Part shown: positions 24,301 through 34,625 of the stretch, piece by piece
Layout of the letters: the number at the start of each line of letters is the position of its first letter
How positions within the stretch are numbered: position 1 is the stretch's first letter
Source of the DNA: Hemerocallis citrina
Lineage: Eukaryota > Streptophyta > Magnoliopsida > Asparagales > Asphodelaceae
Length of the DNA: 64,000 nucleotides
Direction: 5' to 3'
Assembly: GCA_017893485.1 (NCBI GenBank)
Contig: CM030358.1
Coordinates: 257,174,477-257,238,476, forward strand
Position numbers and translations under genes: made by a program
The notes under the pieces: model-generated
Seen by the model: only the letters and a program-made list of their open reading frames with translations
Told to the model about the DNA's origin: nothing
Database searches by the model: none

Positions 24301-25174
24301 AGCATTCATAGTATTATATGTTGATGATATATTACTTATCGGGAATGACATACCTTCTCTACAGGCTGTTAAGACTTGGTTGGGAAAAAATTTCTCCATG
24401 AAAGATTTAGGCGAGGCGACCTATATATTAGGGATCAGGATCTATAGAGATAGATCCAGAAGATTGATCGGCCTAAGTCAGAGTACATATATTGACAAAG
24501 TACTGTATCGTTTTAGGATGCAAGATGCTAAAAGGGGATTTGTCCCGATGTCTCATGGGATATCGATCTCGAGTGACAATAGTCCTAAAACATTGGATGA
24601 AAAGGACCGCATGAGTAAGATTCCATATGCTTCTGCAATTGGATCTATCATGTATGCAATGATATGTACTCGTCATGATGTGTCGTATGCTTTGAGTATG
24701 ATGAGCAGGTTCCAGTCTAATCCAGGTGAAGGTCACTGGACAGCTGTCAAGAATATTCTTAAGTACTTGAAGAGGACTAAAGATTCATTCTTGGTATATG
24801 GGGGAGAAGAGAGACTAGTGGTAAAAGGTTACACTGATTCTAGTTTCCAAACAGACAAGGATGATTCTATATCCCAGTCTGGTTTCGTGTTTTGTCTCAA
24901 CGGAGGTGCTGTAAGCTGGAAAAGTTCAAAGCAAGAAACAGTAGCTGATTCTACAATGGAGGCTGAGTATATTGCTGCTTGCGAAGCAGCTAAGGAGGCA
25001 GTTTGGATCCGAAATTTCATCACAGGGCTTGGTGTGGTTCCATCGATCGCAGATCCTATCGATCTTTATTGCGATAACAGCGGAGCCATAGCACAAGCAA
25101 AGGAACCAAGATCGCACTCCAGGGCAAAACATATACTTAGAAGATATCACCTTATTCGTGAGATTAATGAATGA
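21326..25174 (+). CDS. Copia Gag-Pol polyprotein, 1282 aa, truncated by a stop in RNase H
   Basis: It encodes a TNT1-94-like polyprotein. Gag (residues about 1-230) starts MAQNTNNSFSVRSVLEKDKL. A CCHC zinc knuckle, CHWCKKPGHWKRNC, starts near 259. Protease has WVLDTGCGSH near 306. Integrase has LWHCRLGH near 441 and CDACLLGKM, then HSDVCGP (Asp near 504), RSDRGGEY and PQWNGVSERRNRT. RT has LYVDDILL near 998. RNase H has YTDSSFQTDKDDS, STMEAEYIA and LYCDNSGAIA. All catalytic motifs I can check are intact. The frame ends at TGA 25172-25174 just after HLIREINE. The same frame continues 44 more codons to TAG 25304-25306 with the normal family ending (ADPLTKALSQQKHEGH), so the TGA is a nonsense mutation. 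Confidence 0.95.
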   Translation: MAQNTNNSFSVRSVLEKDKLTGTNFLDWSRNLRIVLRQERKLHVVEIPPPVHPGDGATRAQLNAYQKHIDDATDVACLMLATMSAELQKQHEHMDAYAMLEHLQTMFQVQARQEMFNTYKALFNCKQGNNPVGPHVLKMIGYFEYLDRLGSGLTREAQIDIILQSLNSNYAQFIMTFTMTEQDKTPTELLALLRTTEANMQKAPDNAPIMMVGNKGAKGKGKWKGKKKIGSNAIAPSKPTFKKALKPKGGVAKPDKGDCHWCKKPGHWKRNCPAYLESLKSVKSLNISDSGIYVIEVNLSTSTSWVLDTGCGSHICINVQGLQRSRSLAKGEIDLRVGNGAKVAAMAVGTYYLSLPSGLILELENCYYVPAICRNIISISCLDKKGFSFIIKDNCCSFGLNDLTYGVARLFNGLYVLDLDYTPVYNMNKRLKANDSNQTYLWHCRLGHINENRISKLHKDGFLDKFDFESYDECDACLLGKMAKAPFSKQGERANERLELIHSDVCGPMRSMARGGFYYFITFTDDFSRFGYVYLLKHKSESFKKFKEFKVEVEKQIGGSIKTLRSDRGGEYLSHDFKNYLKECGIVSQLTPPGTPQWNGVSERRNRTLLDMVRSMMSHADLPISFWGYALETAAYTLNRVPTKAVQKTPYEIWTEKRQSMSFMKIWGCEAFVKRMISDKLGPKSDKCYFVGYPKETKGYFFYNPTENKIVVSRTAVFLEQELVSKRNSGRKIELDVARDPQDNVEPELELEQDIQDNIQDDTAQETQIVRRSGRIRQEPERYYGFLLIENGDLMLIDQDEPLTYQDAMNSPDSERWLEAMKSEMDSMYDNQVWTLVDPPEGVKPIGCKWVFKRKIDMEGNVQTYKARLVAKGFKQIHGIDYDETFSPVAMVKSIRILLAIAAYHDYKNWQMDVKTAFLNGSLEEDVYMTQPEGFVSPRDARKICKLRRSIYGLKQASRRWNIRFDQTVKEFGFIQNEDESCVYKRVSGSHIAFIVLYVDDILLIGNDIPSLQAVKTWLGKNFSMKDLGEATYILGIRIYRDRSRRLIGLSQSTYIDKVLYRFRMQDAKRGFVPMSHGISISSDNSPKTLDEKDRMSKIPYASAIGSIMYAMICTRHDVSYALSMMSRFQSNPGEGHWTAVKNILKYLKRTKDSFLVYGGEERLVVKGYTDSSFQTDKDDSISQSGFVFCLNGGAVSWKSSKQETVADSTMEAEYIAACEAAKEAVWIRNFITGLGVVPSIADPIDLYCDNSGAIAQAKEPRSHSRAKHILRRYHLIREINE

Positions 25175-25306
25175 GGAGATATACATATATGTAAAGTGCA
25201 AACAAATGATAACGTAGCTGACCCACTGACTAAGGCTTTGTCGCAGCAGAAGCACGAGGGTCACACTAGTTCCATTGGTATTCGATACATGAGTGATTGG
25301 CTCTAG
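25175..25306 (+). pseudogene. Cut-off C-terminal tail of the copia RNase H
   Basis: In frame with the preceding CDS, 43 codons then TAG. It contains NDNVADPLTKALSQQKHEG, the conserved end of copia RNase H, so it was coding until the TGA at 25172 arose. Confidence 0.85.
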
Positions 25307-25310
25307 TGCA

Positions 25311-25320
25311 AGTGGGAGAT
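25311..25320 (+). other. Polypurine tract
   Basis: AGTGGGAGAT immediately before the 3' LTR. Confidence 0.8.
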
Positions 25321-26806
25321 TGTTAGTGTAGGTGCCCTAGAGGCAATACAATGATATTATGTAATCAGTATTATTGACATTATGTTCTATTTGATTATAT
25401 TAATAATTTATTATGCTTCGTATTTACTGCGTTATAAATGTTAGCATGATAAATGTCCTTAGATTATTAATACGAACTATATGAACATGAGATTATATAT
25501 AGTATAATAATCTTAAATGTCCCTAGTCGAGTATTATTATTATTAGGACAGTAATAATACATTGAGACTAGTATGTTGATTGATTGATGACCACCTCTCA
25601 TGGGTCATTAGTATAGAGATACTAAAATCAATACATAGGTAAATGTAAGAGTACATTGTACTGGACAGACTCACTGTGAGATTCAACATGGAATAAATAA
25701 ATAAGTGTCATAAGTAATCTCACTGTGATAATGGTGTAATGGTTCTCTGACCTGAAATCATTATATTTCTACACGAGAATTAATGTACTTTGATTCTATC
25801 AAAAGTTATCTTTAATCGGGTAATGATAAAGATAGTATTGGGTTCATTATGAATCGTGTGAGAAATGTGAATGATCTAGATGGAATTTAACCCTCCTAAT
25901 TTTAGGAGCGATATTATCGGCCTCTTGTTTGAGTGAGACTATGAAATGCATGGCCATGCTCAAATATTGATTTGTTTGAATAGTCTACTCATCGATCAAG
26001 AAAATAAAGATTAAATTATTAAGAGGATGACACGAACCATGCCTCTAGTTTAATCTATAATATCAAGGTTAAAAGGATTATATTACACGGAGACATTAGT
26101 CACGAAAGGTTTAATTGAATCACCAATTATTATTGTTACTTGGGTAGCAATGATGTATTACTAGATGCCGCTCATTGTTTATAATTTTATTATTAGATAA
26201 TAAAATTATTGCCAACGTAATAATAACCTAAAGGGTCACACACTTAGAACGTTTAAAAGGAGTTTTAATTTAAATTCGGAATTTAAATTAAATGATTATA
26301 AATTCGAAATTAGTTATTTAATTGAGTTGGACTTGATTAATTAAAATATAATTCGAATTTAAATCATTAAACCAAATCAGTTTGGTCTTAGTAGAAGCCC
26401 AAACCGATTAGGGTTAAGCCCACCTCATTCTCTCTATAAATACATAGAGATGTATTGGTTTAGGGTTTATCTTTTGGCAAATTCGTTTTCCATAGAAAAC
26501 CCTAGCCACTCCAACTGTTGAGAGGCAAGAGAGAGAGAGAGATAGAGGCAAGCATCATCGGCTAGTACCGGCTCCCTTGATCGTTGGACGATCGGACGTT
26601 CGTGTGGACTGCTTTAGAGACGCAGATCTTGCTACAAGGGTTGCGTGGTGATTGTATAACAGGACCTCCATCTTTCAGCCTTCGTAAAGCTCTTAAAAGG
26701 TAAAATTTCGTTTCTCCATAATCAGCCATGTCTTGTACACGGATCCTAGGGTTAGGGTTTCGGATTTTTATTTTTTTTCGCTGCGTTTGTGCCCCGAAAC
26801 CCAACA
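25321..26806 (+). repeat. 3' LTR of the 18154-26806 copia
   Basis: Same ends and same length (1486 bp) as the 5' LTR. Differences are scattered single bases with no indel seen by eye. Confidence 0.93.
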
Positions 26807-26811
26807 GAAAA

Positions 26812-28849
26812 AGAGCACAAAACTGCTTAGATCATTTTTAATAACAGAATTCAGTTACATGAGAAGCAATGATAAAACTGCTTAGATCACTTAACCTATG
26901 TTGGCTGGCTCTGCAGGATTTAGAGCTAATTAATCAGGAAATGCAGTTCATAATGATTGTATAGTATTTCATGTATAGTCCTTAGTTGTATTAAAAAAAT
27001 TGTCAGTGTTTCATTAAAAAGATATTAGCGAAACAACTTACAATCAAAAGAGAATATGATCAGAACGATGCATTATTAATTGATACGTATTCCCATCAAA
27101 CTAGCATAACTATGTCCAATTAGTATATTAACAAAATAGACATCAAAAAGTAAAATAAAGTGATATCAGAGCAAAAAATCAACCGAGGGGATGATGCTGC
27201 AATGACTTTCTCCTTCGTTTTCTTCTTCTTGTTGTTGATGACCAAAAATAATAATACTCTTGAATATATGTATAATTTGATGATGCTGCTTTAAAATGTG
27301 TATATAATATTTTGTGATTCCCCCCACCCGAAAAAGTTACATACAGCCATGGGCTCAAATTCGACTAGTCCATAACCTTCGTATGTACAATGAAGATGAA
27401 TTCATATTCCGACCAAATAAACATACATACAACATATAACTAGCCTGGAACAGTAGTCAAAGTTAATTGGATTGTTCTGATACATATGAATTTGGATAGT
27501 TATATCATTTCTAAATGCATTAGCATTTTCATCGCAATGTAGAATATTTGATATCCATGTGTGTTAAAGATACAACGGTAAATGGGTATCATGATTGGAA
27601 ATGAAATTAAATTTACAAAAACAAGACACAATGCATTCAATGATGAGCCTATTAAACTGTAAAATGACAGTGATCGTATAATTTATAGGGACCACCTGAT
27701 CGTCATAATTAATTTGGTTTTGTAATCTTTCTTGAGGTGAAAACAATGGAAATGATCTGTATAATTGGTAATATCTTCAAGTGCATTTTATCAGTGGAGA
27801 ACATTATATTTGATAGCTTGTTCAAAATTATTAGATGTTTCTTATGTATATACTGGAACCTTACTCCACTTGCCTTTATTACTTATTTTCAGACATGCAA
27901 CTACTGGACAGTTGATAAATTATCAAAGGTTCATGTACTTAGTTCTGATAGTTCTTACTTTTATGTCAGGATGGATGAATAAGATTTTCTTTAGGTACAT
28001 TATTTTCACTCTATCTAAACACAAGCCTGCTCCCTCGATAAATATTTGCAACACTATGAGCAGTGAAGTTGCCGACTGACGAAAGTGTAAATTAATCTTA
28101 ATTATATAACTTAATACATGCACTTAGAGAAACACCAACGACAAAGTTCTCTAATGTACACGACAAATCGCAGACCCTAACTTAAGAAGTTACACTAGTA
28201 ACGTCCTGTTTGGGAACGAAATTAAGATAACCTAACCAATATGATAAAGCCTAACTTGATTCAAAAAAATACCTAACATGCCAATAAACAAATAACCCCT
28301 TCATGGTGCGGTTGGGAAATTAAAATACTAAAATTTCTTATGATGACGATGTTGATACCAAATTATGTAAACATGCATGCATATCCGAGATTCAGATCTT
28401 GGTTCTGTTTAAGCAGTGGCTTTAGTACATGTTAGTAGGCTCTTAAGCATCTCTTATTTATGTTCATGAGCAAACCTAATTTCAAATTAAGCTTCAAACC
28501 TCTGCTCATACTTTGATTTCAAATGCACCATGCATAAAGATAACACTAATAACAAAACTCTTAGTGCACTCTCACTCCAAACCTCTGCTCGTACTCTTTC
28601 ATTCACAACAAATTTTTGGAGCCTTACTTGAGAATTAGCACACTTTTAATTAAAACCTTTTTTTAATAAAAAGTGGTTTGGAATTAGCACACTTTTAATT
28701 ACAACCTTTTTTATAAAAGACTCTTGATGATTTTTATCGAGAAAAAAAACATGAGCTAAGCATCAGTCTTGATAATGGGGGCTTCTGCAATTGGTAATTG
28801 CACAACAGACATATATTTAACTAGCGTGTTCAAGTAACCAGAAACTAAC
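26812..28849. other. CACTA interior, no gene recognised
   Basis: AT-rich sequence. Short overlapping open frames at 27737-28079 have no motif and disagree between frames. It probably includes the 3' part of the minus-strand transposon gene, downstream of the TnpA-like exon. Confidence 0.5.
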
Positions 28850-29318
28850 CAGTGGAATTCCGTGCGGCTGTTGCCCTATTAACGTTACCATTTCGGCCAT
28901 TTGGGTCTGCAGAAGTGCCACTGTTGCACTCAACTGATCCACCTCTTCCTTTGTGGCCCCACTGGAAGAACATGCATTAGAACCGAAGACGCTGGAGGGT
29001 GTTAGTCCTAGCCCATCCCACGCACACGACCGGGATGCTCACGTACCCTTAATTCGGAGAGAACTTCACGTTGTAGCGCAATGGATCGGCGGAAGAAGAA
29101 GATGATCTCTCCATGATCATCGTTCTAGCGTCCTTCTGCAATTGATAACAAAGACAAATTTAATTTAAAAATTATTTAGGTAAAAACAATTAATTTCAAA
29201 GCTTCATACTTACCATTATCTCAGCTGCAACGTCATCTCTAAATTTTCCATCTTTACCAGTGTGAGTAGTTTCAAAAAAATCTACATCACCGACGCCCTC
29301 TCCCTCATTTGATGCTTC
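28850..29318 (-). pseudogene. TnpA-like (plant transposase, Ptta/En/Spm type) gene fragment
   Basis: Two exon-like segments on the minus strand have proper splice signals. The first (29318-29214) follows an AG acceptor and precedes a GTAAGT donor. It encodes 35 residues ending in FFETTHTGKDGKFRDDVAAEIM, which resembles the KTH-K-DG-F-D...AE signature of the transposase_24 family. The second (29135-28850) ends at a GTTAGT donor. Its first part reads in one frame (KDARTMIMERSSSSS) and then a different frame gives REHPGRVRGMGLGLTPSSVF, followed by a coiled-coil-like KEEVDQLSATVALLQTQMAEM. The frame change implies an indel. In CACTA elements this protein binds the subterminal repeats. The upstream exons could not be assigned. 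Confidence 0.72.
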
Positions 29319-31734
29319 CTATATATATGTAATATCGGTATTTAAAACTGTAATAAAATAATTCAACTCACTTTTCATTTAGTCTAGTACCTGTACCTTA
29401 ACTAGTTTGTTGGTCAAGTTATATGAAATCAAATGATCTTATTACAAAACATAAATAAAGCATGAATAGAAGCAAAAAGAAATTGAGTATTTGATGAGTA
29501 GGCAAAGGCACTTAGTAACTAAACTTCATTCATTAAAAGAAGCGGGGTTTACCAGCTCATCTCAGACTACTGCTAAGCTAGAGCTCCCAGTGGTATGCTT
29601 CAGTTTCAACATTTTTCGGCTTTTGACACCGATGCCAGCCTTCCTCTGTTAATGATTATAATTAGCAACATCAATGAAGTATATAATCAAAGAAATACAA
29701 AGACTGGAAGTTGCGTTAGTATATACCTTTCCCGTATCGGTTCTCCAAAAATTGACAAATCGAAAATAGCGAAGTCCTTCTGATGCATCATTAGTGACAA
29801 CAATGAACATCTTAGTTCAACAGTGGTAGGCAATTTCAAAAGTCAGATACACAATCCCATCCCTACAAAGCCATTTTCATCAGTTTTTTTAGTTTCAGAT
29901 TTTGATTATTAGATTTGAGGGTTTAAGGTTCTTACTTTTTTGAGTTTTCCTCCCTTACCTCAATATGCCCAATGGTGGAAAGAAGCTCCAAAAAGAGCAT
30001 GCACTTCTAATTATTTCACAGAAAAATTGGAAAGAAAAAGATAACATTATAGAAGTTAGGAGCAGACTGAACATGATTCAAGGAAATATAGGATAATGTA
30101 AGAAATCTGACCTGCTAATGGTTAGCGGCAAGCAGCAATGACCAACTCTTTTGCTCTGCCTTTGGGCTCTGTTTATCAGAAATGGAATTTTTTTTATTAG
30201 CATATCAAATAATTTTATAGAAACAAAGTACATATGATAGAGCAAGCTCAATAGTTGTTTACTTGTTTAAATATTTTGAACCAAACTGAATACAGGGGAA
30301 TACTCCCAGTTGCTCCTGGAACATCTGGATGAGCAGACTTTGGGAATTATTTTGAGATTAACTGCAGTTAATGCATATCTGAAAGACAAATGATAAAACT
30401 CATATCAGTCGTCAGTAAGCAAGAACATAATTAATAATCTAAAATTATATGAAAATGTTACATCCTGTCAACTTTCATTTGTTATTGTTTCCGCTCTACA
30501 TAACTTCATTGTAAGCCTATTATCACAACTACACCAAATATGTACAACAAATCAAAGAGCGATAAAGCAGTATCTTGCAACTGCAAATAGATCAAACAAG
30601 GACAAAGTGACAAACCAAAGAGATATTGCTATTGGAAAAAGGATGCAGAAAAAAATAGATGTACTAATGGGTAGACTTGTCTTATCCAAATATCGAGTTA
30701 TATAACAAGCTAATAATTATATGCATACACAAGCTTGTTCTGGGTGTATGAAACATACAATCCTTTTATCTTTGTAAAGAACAAAACATGTAGCTGCTAA
30801 CTGTGATTCCAATCTTTATAAACAAAAGATACATATTTTTACAGCCATTTCAAGCGAGGTATAGTGCAAGTTCATGAGCTCAAGTTTGATCTTAGCATCT
30901 TGCTGATACCCATAAGAAAAATTTACAGATCATACAGAACCTGATTACAAAACAACTGTGGAAGCAATGCTACAAAGATAAAAGGAACTAATTTTCTTAT
31001 CCTTCTTAATAACTTCGTTGGCATCTCCTGAAATGAATGTTGGTCCTCTCCTCTAAAACCCCCAAAAAATGGGAGGAAAATAAAATTTTCTGGTCTAGAT
31101 TATTAATATTAACCCAATCAGTATTGCTAAACCCTAGCAATATGATAAACAAGATTGAAAATCTTTACCCAAATTTAATTGATTTCATTACTAAACCCTA
31201 TCAAATTTAATTACTAAACATTAGCAATATGATAAACCCTATCAAAAAAATTATCACTCGACAAAGGATTTAATTGATTCATAACCGAGCTACTACTACA
31301 ACAACAACACACTAACACTTCCATAACCGAACACAAATTATGATAAGGAACTCCAAATAAATTTGTACCAGTTACCTTGGTTGGCAGGATATAGGGGGGA
31401 GATGCGGTGGTGAGATCGAGGTAGAAGAGGGGGGAAAGTGGAGAGTCAGCTTCGACAGTGAGAGGGGGGAAAGTCGAGGGGCAGCAACGTTGGTGAGTGG
31501 GGGGAAAGTGGAGAGTCGGCTTCAACGGTGAGCGGGGGGAAGGTGGAGAGCCGGCTTCGATGGCTTCGACGGTGGAGCACTGTGGTGAAAAGCGTCGGGT
31601 GAGGATGAGAGGCCGCGATTGTGGTGGTAAGTAATTTGGAAAGAGGAGAGGGAGGAGAGATGTAGCTAGGGTTAACTTAATTTTGGGCGGGCAAATGAAA
31701 ATGGGGCGGGGTTTGGGGAAAATGATTTATATTG
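29319..31734 (-). other. CACTA interior, 5' part of the transposon gene unresolved
   Basis: Mostly AT-rich, intron-like sequence. The GC/GA-rich stretch 31370-31670 is where the promoter and 5' untranslated region of the minus-strand TnpA-like gene would be expected (inference). It includes a repeated GGGGGGAAAGTGGAGAG-type motif. Confidence 0.4.
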
Positions 31735-32025
31735 GATATGACGGCAGTTTCGTAAAAACGCCGTAATAGCGAATACCTACAACGGCATGTACTGCAAAAA
31801 AATGCCGTGATAGAAACTGAATCTATTCATAAAAGATTAAAAGATCTGAACTCGCGATATAAACGAACTATGCTGGTGTTTTCTTTTAAAAACGCCGTTA
31901 TAGGTTCCTACTTATATCGGCGCGTAATGTGAACGCCGCTACAGATACTAGATTTTTAAAAGAATAACCCTCCCCCTAAACTATCCCGGCATTGTTGCAA
32001 ACTGCCGAGATTGGTACGCCGCTAA
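31735..32025. repeat. Right subterminal repeats of the CACTA element
   Basis: Repeated AACGCCGTTATAGG- and CGGCGTTTT-like motifs in both orientations mirror those at the left end. Confidence 0.8.
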
Positions 32026-32161
32026 AGCCGTCGTGATTTGTAGTGTACTATACACGACTATCCTCGCTGTGTCATAATATAGCGACTCACTTACTTTAGC
32101 ACACATAATCTTGAATTTAAAACAAAGTGTGAAAAGTGACTATCCTAAACATGTCGGTATA

Positions 32162-34250
32162 TGAAATGACTTAATGCCTAATGCAGATGTTTTACACTAA
32201 GATGACACTAATGCATACTTGTTTGGATTCTATGCATCCCATACTACATAGGTCCAAGGGCAAGTACCTACGTACTCCACATTATATGCTTTAATCCCAC
32301 GCCATGAATACTACCCGGTAACAGAAACAAGTTTTAGACATCCCATGAGTGCGGACCCCAGCCGTGGAATCCACCGTCAAGCTATACGGAAGTCCTCATC
32401 ATGCGAACATCCCATAAGTGCCGCTCCGGCCCCAGTATATGCATATATAATGGTGAACTACCTCCCATCCGCCCGACTATTCATGATCCTGGAATCTACC
32501 GTCAAACCAATTATAGTCCCGGATTTAATTGAGGATCGTCCACAGTCCAGGAATCCACCATCTGACTGGGTCTATAGTCCAGGAATCCACCGTCAGACTA
32601 CACAGAGATACCCCACTTACGTTTGCCCAAGATCTATTACATCTTCTCCTAGTGCCTAAACTCTTATGCTTAAAACATGAATAAGTTACACCACCTAGAG
32701 TTAGCTTTCCCTCTTACCGAACTTAAACAAAAAATACCCAGATAGCCCATATAGCCAAATCTCAGATCAATTAATTCTTTTCATCACTTGCCGGTACTTG
32801 GGTTTCACTAAACCTCTATAGTCACATCTCTTCATGTTCCATAATCATGGGTACTCATACCCTTCGATATTCATGTTTTCAATTTACTTTAATTCACATC
32901 TTAATCAATTCTTTCATCTTATTCTTGTATTTATCATTCATGAAGAACAAAACTCAATTTACTCATTTCCACAAAGTTCTTTTCTGTCACATTCATCTAA
33001 CTTTCCAATCTAAAATTTGTTTAAAATTAAACATCAACTCTTTGAGACTCATCATTAGGAAATTCATTATCTAAATCTCATTACCTTCCTTTTATCATAA
33101 ATCAACTTCTGTTATCTTGATTTTATATATTCTTCTTAAATATCAATCTTATCTATCACTTCAATATAACTCTTAAATTCCAAAAAGTATAATCTAAACA
33201 TCAAAGAAATGACTTGATACTTAATGCAGATGTTTTACGCTAAGGTGACACTAATGCATAATTGTTTAGATTCTATGCATCCCATACTACATAGGTCCGA
33301 GGGCAAGTACCTATGTACTCCACATGAAAGGGTTTAATCCCTCGCCATGAATAACTACCCGATAACAGAAACAAGTTTTAGACATCCCATGAGTGCGGAC
33401 CCCAGCCGTGGAATCCATCGTCAAGCTATATGGAAGTTCCCATCATCCGAACATCCCATAAGTGCCGCTCCGGCCCCGGTATATGCATATATAATGGTGA
33501 ACTACCTCCCATCTGCCCGACTATTCGTGGTCCTGGAATCTACCGTCAAACCAATCATAGTCCCGAATTTAATTGAGGATCGTCTCACCCCGCAAGCAAC
33601 CATAGTCCAAGAATCCACTGTCTGATTGGGTATATAGTCCAGAAATCTACCGTCAGACTATACAGAGACACCCCACTTACGTTTGCCCAAGATCTATTAC
33701 ATCTTCTCCTAGTGCCTAATCCCTTATGCTTAAAATATGAATAAATTACACCACCTAGACTTAAACAAAAATACCCAGATAGCCCATATAGCCAAATCTC
33801 AGATCAGTTAATTCTTTTCATCACTTGCTGGTACTTGGGTTTCACTAAACCTCTACAATCACATCTCTTCATGTTCCATAATCATGGGTACTCATACCCT
33901 TCGATATTCATGTTTTCAATTTACTTTAATTCACATCTTAATCAATTCTTTCATCTTATTCTTGTATTTATCATTCATGAAGAACAAAACTCAATTTACT
34001 CATTTCCACAAAGCTCTTTTCTTTCACATTAATCTAAATTTCCAATCTAAAATTTGTTAAAAATTAAACATCAACTCTTTGAGACTCATCATTAGGAAAT
34101 TCATTATCTAAATCTCATTACCTTCCGTTTATCATAAATCGACTTCTATTATCTTGATTTTATATATTCTTCTTAAATATCAATCTTATCTATCACTTGA
34201 ATATAACTCTTAAATTCCCAAAAGTATAATCTAAACATCAAAGAAATATA
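32162..34250 (-). repeat. Tandem duplication of about 1.05 kb within the solo LTR
   Basis: Copy one (about 32162-33206) and copy two (about 33207-34250) start with AAATGACTTAATGCCTAATG and a variant of it, and both end with ATCTAAACATCAAAGAAAT. They share the ATGCATCCCATACTACATAG block, the repeated 'AATCCACCGTC' modules and the TCATGGGTACTCATACCC stretch. A few small indels and substitutions separate them. Confidence 0.88.
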
Positions 34251-34340
34251 TTCAGTTGTTCCCCTAATATTTTAAACATTTTTATAAGTAGTACGAATTT
34301 TAAATCTCCAAAAAAAACATAAAAGAACTCAAAAAAGGAA

Positions 34341-34372
34341 AAAATAAATAAATAAATAAATAAATAAATAAA
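34341..34372. repeat. (AAAT)n microsatellite
   Basis: About seven to eight AAAT units in the LTR. Confidence 0.9.
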
Positions 34373-34565
34373 GGAGAAACCATCAGCTCCAACCCAAGAC
34401 CCCAGACATAGCTCGAGCCACGTGGTGAGCCCAGGCTCACAACGCCCCCGCTAGCCACTTTTGCCAAGGCTCCCAACTGATATAGTATGGGTTGCTATCT
34501 TTAAAAGTTTAACCTCCCCTTATCTGATATTTTAAAAAAAGTTTTCTCCCCACAAACGGCAAACC

Positions 34566-34625
34566 CACGACTCGAACCCGCACCAACGGGGAGGTAACCA
34601 ATCGCCTATCCACTGAGCCAAGCTC
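34566..34625 (-). other. tRNA-like module with box A and box B in the solo LTR
   Basis: On the minus strand TGGCTCAGTGGATAGG (34620-34605) matches a tRNA box A/D-arm, and GGTTCGAGTC (34578-34569) matches box B/T-arm, with 26 bp between. A weaker relative (GGTCTTGGGTTGGAGCTG) lies near 34385-34405. The sequence could be a tRNA relic, a SINE head, or an internal RNA polymerase III promoter. I do not see a complete cloverleaf. Confidence 0.5.

Larger units (their letters stand above)
18154..26806 (+). mobile_element. Complete Ty1/copia retrotransposon (8.65 kb), TNT1-94-like
   Basis: Two LTRs of equal length (1486 bp), a tRNA-Met primer site, one long Gag-Pol frame, a polypurine tract and a 5-bp target duplication GAAAA (18149-18153 and 26807-26811) are present. 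About 20 single-base differences separate the LTRs by eye, mostly transitions, so it is the youngest layer of the nest. It sits inside the CACTA element. Confidence 0.95.
17273..32045 (-). mobile_element. CACTA (En/Spm-type) DNA transposon, with a nested copia
   Basis: The ends are CACTACAAACCGCAC on the left and, reverse-complemented, CACTACAAATCACGA on the right. The 3-bp target duplication TAC lies at 17270-17272 and 32046-32048. Both features are diagnostic of CACTA elements. Subterminal regions are packed with short GC-rich inverted motifs. Removing the nested copia leaves about 6.1 kb. The only transposase-related coding trace is a broken TnpA-like fragment on the minus strand (28850-29318). 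No TnpD/transposase_21 domain is visible, so the element is non-autonomous. Confidence 0.93.

Noticed and set aside
27737..28123. Overlapping frames of up to 104 codons on both strands
   Set aside because: No domain, no splice context and no agreement between frames; likely non-coding CACTA interior.
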